A stretch of 64,000 nucleotides of DNA from Brevundimonas terrae (GTDB taxonomy: Bacteria; Pseudomonadota; Alphaproteobacteria; Caulobacterales; Caulobacteraceae): assembly GCF_011761985.1 (NCBI RefSeq), contig NZ_JAASQT010000007.1, forward strand, positions 1 through 64,000, given 5' to 3'. The translations under genes were made by a program, and so were the position numbers. This document shows positions 61,595-64,000 of the stretch, piece by piece. Below the pieces are notes generated by a model. The model saw only the letters and a program-made list of their open reading frames with translations, was not told the DNA's origin and did no database searches. Each line of letters begins with the position of its first letter. Position 1 is the first letter of the stretch.

Positions 61595-62688
61595 TCAACC
61601 TGCGCGATATCGCCGGGGTGGTTATGGTCGTCGGTGCTGTTTTCGGCATCGGCGGCCTCGCCGTTTCTCAGGTCGAGGAACCGGTCAGTGTGTCCGAACT
61701 GCGCCTGGCCTATAGCGGGGCACCTGACACATGGCCGCGCCCGTGGCTGAAAGAAGGGGCCGAGTTCACAGAGTTCGCCAAGCTGCCGCCTGCGCCGTCA
61801 CCGGACTACAATCCGACGACGCCGCAGAAGGTGGCGCTGGGGCGCGCCCTGTTTGACGACCCGATGCTTTCGGGCTCGGGGCAGATTGCCTGCGCGTCGT
61901 GCCACGAAAGCGACCTGTCCTTCTCGGACGGGCTACGCACCTCGTTCGGACATAATCGCATGCGCGGCGTGCGTAATTCGCAATCCCTGCTGACGGCGGC
62001 GTGGTGGAAGGAACTGTTCTGGGACGGTCGTTCGCCGACTTTGGAAGATCAGGCCCTGCACCCGTTCGTGGATCCGGTCGAAATGGCCACTAGCCACGAG
62101 CGTATTGTGACCAGCATTAAAAATGACGACGTCTATGGACGTATGTTCGAGGAGGCCTTCGGAGACCGCGAGATTTCGATTGAACGCATCTCTTATGCGT
62201 TGGCGTCGTTCCAGCGTTCGCTGCGTCCACGTGTGTCGAAATTCGACCGGTTCATGGATGGTCGTGCCCAACTGACCGACGAGGAACTTCAGGGGCTTAA
62301 CCTGTTCCGCACCAAGGCGGGATGTGCCAACTGCCACAACGGGTCGCTGCTGAGTGACCAGAAATACCACAATATCGGGCTGAGTTATTATGGTCGCGAG
62401 TTACAGGACCTCGGCCGGTACGAGGTTACGCGCGATCCGTCCGATATCGGCAAGTTCCGCACGGCCAGCCTGCGCAACATCCGCCGTACAGCCCCCTATA
62501 TGCACAATGGGATCATGCCGGAGCTGAGGGGAGTGGTAACCTTCTATAATGCAGGCGGTGCACGCCCGCGCCCGCGCGATGACCAAAAGGACGATCCCTA
62601 TTTCCCGCAAACCGATCCGCTGCTCGCACCACTGAACCTGACGCTCGAGGAGCGCGAGGCACTGGTCGCGTTTTTGGAGACGCTATGA
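61591..62688 (+). CDS. Di-haem cytochrome c peroxidase (MauG/CcpA family)
   Basis: About 365 residues. An N-terminal hydrophobic segment (VVMVVGAVFGIGGLAV) acts as signal or anchor. Two haem-binding sites are CASCH and CANCH. The segments FDDPMLSGSGQIACASCHES, ELFWDGRSPTLEDQALHPF and IRRTAPYMHNGIMPELR fit bacterial di-haem peroxidases and the MauG/MbnH group. It reduces H2O2 or modifies a substrate oxidatively in the periplasm. TTG at 61591, seven bases after GAGGG, is the likely start and overlaps the receptor stop by four bases; ATG 61624 is a weaker option. Confidence 0.9.
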   Translation: MINLRDIAGVVMVVGAVFGIGGLAVSQVEEPVSVSELRLAYSGAPDTWPRPWLKEGAEFTEFAKLPPAPSPDYNPTTPQKVALGRALFDDPMLSGSGQIACASCHESDLSFSDGLRTSFGHNRMRGVRNSQSLLTAAWWKELFWDGRSPTLEDQALHPFVDPVEMATSHERIVTSIKNDDVYGRMFEEAFGDREISIERISYALASFQRSLRPRVSKFDRFMDGRAQLTDEELQGLNLFRTKAGCANCHNGSLLSDQKYHNIGLSYYGRELQDLGRYEVTRDPSDIGKFRTASLRNIRRTAPYMHNGIMPELRGVVTFYNAGGARPRPRDDQKDDPYFPQTDPLLAPLNLTLEEREALVAFLETL

Positions 62689-62884
62689 AGCTGCCTTGAT
62701 GGCCCATGCTAGTGCTTAGCGTGCAGGGCCCAAGCTTGAGCAGCTCCTTTCGGGAACTGCTTCTTGGAGTACCCGCTAGATGAAAATATCTTATCTCGGT
62801 CCTCAACAAACCGGCAGCAGGCTAGGTTATATGTAGCTACTCTTAACTGGTTTTGAGCCAGTTCTAAGTGGTCCCGACAACAAA
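62689..62884. repeat. Spacer with inverted repeats related to the 51.7-kb repeats
   Basis: 196 bases with no gene. A hairpin-like pair GAGCAG (62728-62733) and CTGCTT (62757-62762) follows the peroxidase gene. CTTAACTGG (62842-62850) and CCAGTTCTAAG (62858-62868) form an inverted repeat. TGTCGGGACC on the minus strand (62879-62870), followed by ACTTAGAACTGGCTC, resembles the repeat at 51744-51768. Confidence 0.5.
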
Positions 62885-62961
62885 TGGCGACCCTGCCAGG
62901 ACTCCAACCTGGGACCTCGGCTTTAGGAAAGCCTTGCTCTATGCAGCTGAGCTACAGGGCC
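62885..62961 (-). tRNA. tRNA-Arg (CCT)
   Basis: A 77-base tRNA on the minus strand. The acceptor stem is GGCCCTG paired with CAGGGTC, the D-arm GCTC/GAGC, the anticodon loop TTCCTAA with anticodon CCT, and the T-stem CCAGG/CCTGG. The discriminator is G and CCA is encoded (62887-62885). Confidence 0.95.
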
Positions 62962-63299
62962 ACGGGGTCTGAGTAGTGGAGGTGGGGCGGGGATGGAAGC
63001 CCTCTCTGCGTTCAGGATCGAGGTTTCTTGTGTGGCGCGCGGTTGGGGCGGTTGTGTCAGAGTTAACCTTTGTGGTTAAGCTGCGTTAATCTACTATATG
63101 TGGTATAGAACAAACATCGAATCGAGCGGTGTCGCTGATTCGGTCATGATTCGTTCGTGCCGCGTTTCGCGGTGCGGTAATGTTTCGTTCACGAACCTCC
63201 CGAAATCGGTGTTTTAGGCGTGTCTCTGTGGCAAAGGTCGCGCTTTGTCGGGTTTGGGGTTGTGGTCCGGCGGGCTGCATGTGCTAGGGCAGGGCGGTC
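62962..63299. promoter_or_regulatory. Promoter region of the tRNA and helicase genes
   Basis: 338 bases with no credible coding frame. TTAACC (63063-63068) and GGTTAA (63074-63079) form an inverted repeat, and another TTAA follows at 63086-63089. The TTAA spacing (9 and 6) does not match the CtrA consensus TTAA-N7-TTAA. GGGCAGGGCGG just before 63300 may be the helicase ribosome-binding site. Confidence 0.35.
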
Positions 63300-64000
63300 A
63301 TGAGTGATCGTTCCACTGGCCTTGCGCCCTCGCGCATTACGGCCATCCTCGGCCCGACCAATACGGGCAAGACCCATCTGACGGTCGAGCGGATGCTGGG
63401 TCATGCGTCGGGCATGATCGGCCTGCCGCTGCGCCTTTTGGCGCGCGAGATTTACGAGCGTATCGTCAAGCTGCGTGGCGCGTCGTCGGTGGCGTTGATT
63501 ACCGGCGAGGAAAAGATCGTCCCGCCGCGCCCGGCCTATTTCGTCTGTACCGTCGAGGCTATGCCGCTGGAGCGGCAGGTGGATTTTCTGGCGGTTGATG
63601 AAATCCAGTTGGTAGCCGATCCCGAGCGCGGGCATGTGTTTACCCAGCGTCTGCTGCACGCACGCGGGCGCTTCGAGACGATGTTCCTTGGTGCGGGCAC
63701 GATGGCACCGCTGATGCGGCGGCTGGTGCCCGATGCCGAGATCGTCACGCGCGAGCGCCTGTCGGTCCTGACCTATGAGGGCTCCAAGAAGATCACCCGC
63801 CTGCCGCGTCGTTCGGCGGTGGTCGCGTTTTCGACCGAGCGGGTTTACGCCATTGCCGAACTGTTGCGCCGCCAAAGGGGCGGGGCGGCGGTGGTGATGG
63901 GCAGCCTTAGCCCTCGCACCCGCAATGCGCAGGTCGAGCTGTTCCAGTCGGGCGAGGTGGATTTTCTAGTCGCGACGGATGCGATCGGCATGGGCCTGAA
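63300..64000 (+). CDS. SUV3-like DExH RNA helicase, N-terminal part
   Basis: The frame is open from ATG 63300 to the window end (233 codons). Walker A is GPTNTGKT (residues 18-25), the DExH box VDEIQLV, and motif III-like FLGAGTMAPLMRRL. The later VVMGSLSPRTRNAQVELFQS and FLVATDAIGMGL correspond to the second RecA domain. This matches the alphaproteobacterial SUV3/MgpS-like helicase family, which usually has a long C-terminal extension, here cut off by the window edge. It probably acts in RNA processing or degradation. Confidence 0.92.
   Translation, partial: MSDRSTGLAPSRITAILGPTNTGKTHLTVERMLGHASGMIGLPLRLLAREIYERIVKLRGASSVALITGEEKIVPPRPAYFVCTVEAMPLERQVDFLAVDEIQLVADPERGHVFTQRLLHARGRFETMFLGAGTMAPLMRRLVPDAEIVTRERLSVLTYEGSKKITRLPRRSAVVAFSTERVYAIAELLRRQRGGAAVVMGSLSPRTRNAQVELFQSGEVDFLVATDAIGMGL

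Noticed and set aside
58196..62688. Methanobactin biosynthesis locus (MbnT/MbnH-like)
   Set aside because: No precursor peptide, MbnB/MbnC or MbnP-like gene is present, and the upstream site resembles a Fur box.
1..62961. Genomic island bounded by tRNA-fMet and tRNA-Arg(CCT)
   Set aside because: tRNA-Arg(CCT) is a common integration site, but I saw no integrase, no direct repeat of a tRNA 3' end and no clear change in composition.
63063..63089. CtrA binding site upstream of the helicase
   Set aside because: TTAA half-sites are spaced 9 and 6 bases apart instead of 7.
63086..63280. A 64-codon minus-strand open frame in the helicase promoter region
   Set aside because: No ribosome-binding site, no conserved features, and it covers the probable helicase promoter.

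Overview
The window is a GC-rich bacterial chromosome segment (about 60% by eye), densely packed, with many 1-8 base gene overlaps. TonB-dependent receptors, a TorF-type porin, a SqrR/BigR-type regulator and a SUV3-like helicase suggest an alphaproteobacterium, probably Caulobacterales or Sphingomonadales. I cannot name the genus. No integrase, transposase, phage gene or CRISPR array was seen.

Left half (149-34076): a steroid-type catabolic region. A plus-strand arm holds a crotonase, a LysR regulator, a KshA-like Rieske oxygenase, a 6-pyruvoyl-tetrahydropterin-synthase homologue with a coupled SDR, then MFS transporter, FadD3-type ligase and SDR. A 16-gene minus-strand operon (23625 down to 9351) carries ipdA, ipdB, crotonase, ipdC, echA20, three acyl-CoA dehydrogenases, fadA6, SDR, ipdF, MaoC, a ketosteroid isomerase, a thiolase, a [2Fe-2S] ferredoxin and fadE30. 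This is close to the full gene set for steroid C and D rings (HIP pathway): FadD3 activates HIP, FadE30 and beta-oxidation enzymes shorten its side chain, IpdF and IpdC oxidise ring C, EchA20 opens ring D, IpdAB opens ring C, and FadA6 with FadE31-33-like enzymes finish the chain. No ring A/B genes (kstD, hsaA-D) lie in the window. A second plus-strand module (23869-32342) has MFS transporter, amidohydrolase, acetoacetate-decarboxylase-fold protein, SDR, TonB-dependent receptor and aldehyde dehydrogenase. An Old Yellow Enzyme homologue, a SnoaL-like protein and a zinc-free oxidoreductase close the region.

Middle (35247-42282): a YgiC/DUF350/DUF1190 envelope cassette, then a reactive-sulfur island (TauE exporter, sulfide:quinone oxidoreductase, DUF442 sulfurtransferase-like protein, persulfide-dioxygenase-like metallohydrolase) divergent from a peroxiredoxin and an ArsR regulator with SqrR-type cysteine spacing.

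Right half: a potassium operon, small ORF-kdpF-kdpA-kdpB-small ORF-torF-kdpC-kdpD-kdpE (42866-51683), preceded by a KdpE-box-like site. After a repeat-bearing spacer comes a probable phosphorus-scavenging locus (secreted protein, large TonB-dependent receptor, PhoD). Then comes a locus behind a Fur-like box with a divergent tonB-like gene, a TonB-dependent receptor and a di-haem peroxidase, the last two apparently starting with TTG. A second repeat-bearing spacer, tRNA-Arg(CCT) and the start of a SUV3-like helicase end the window.
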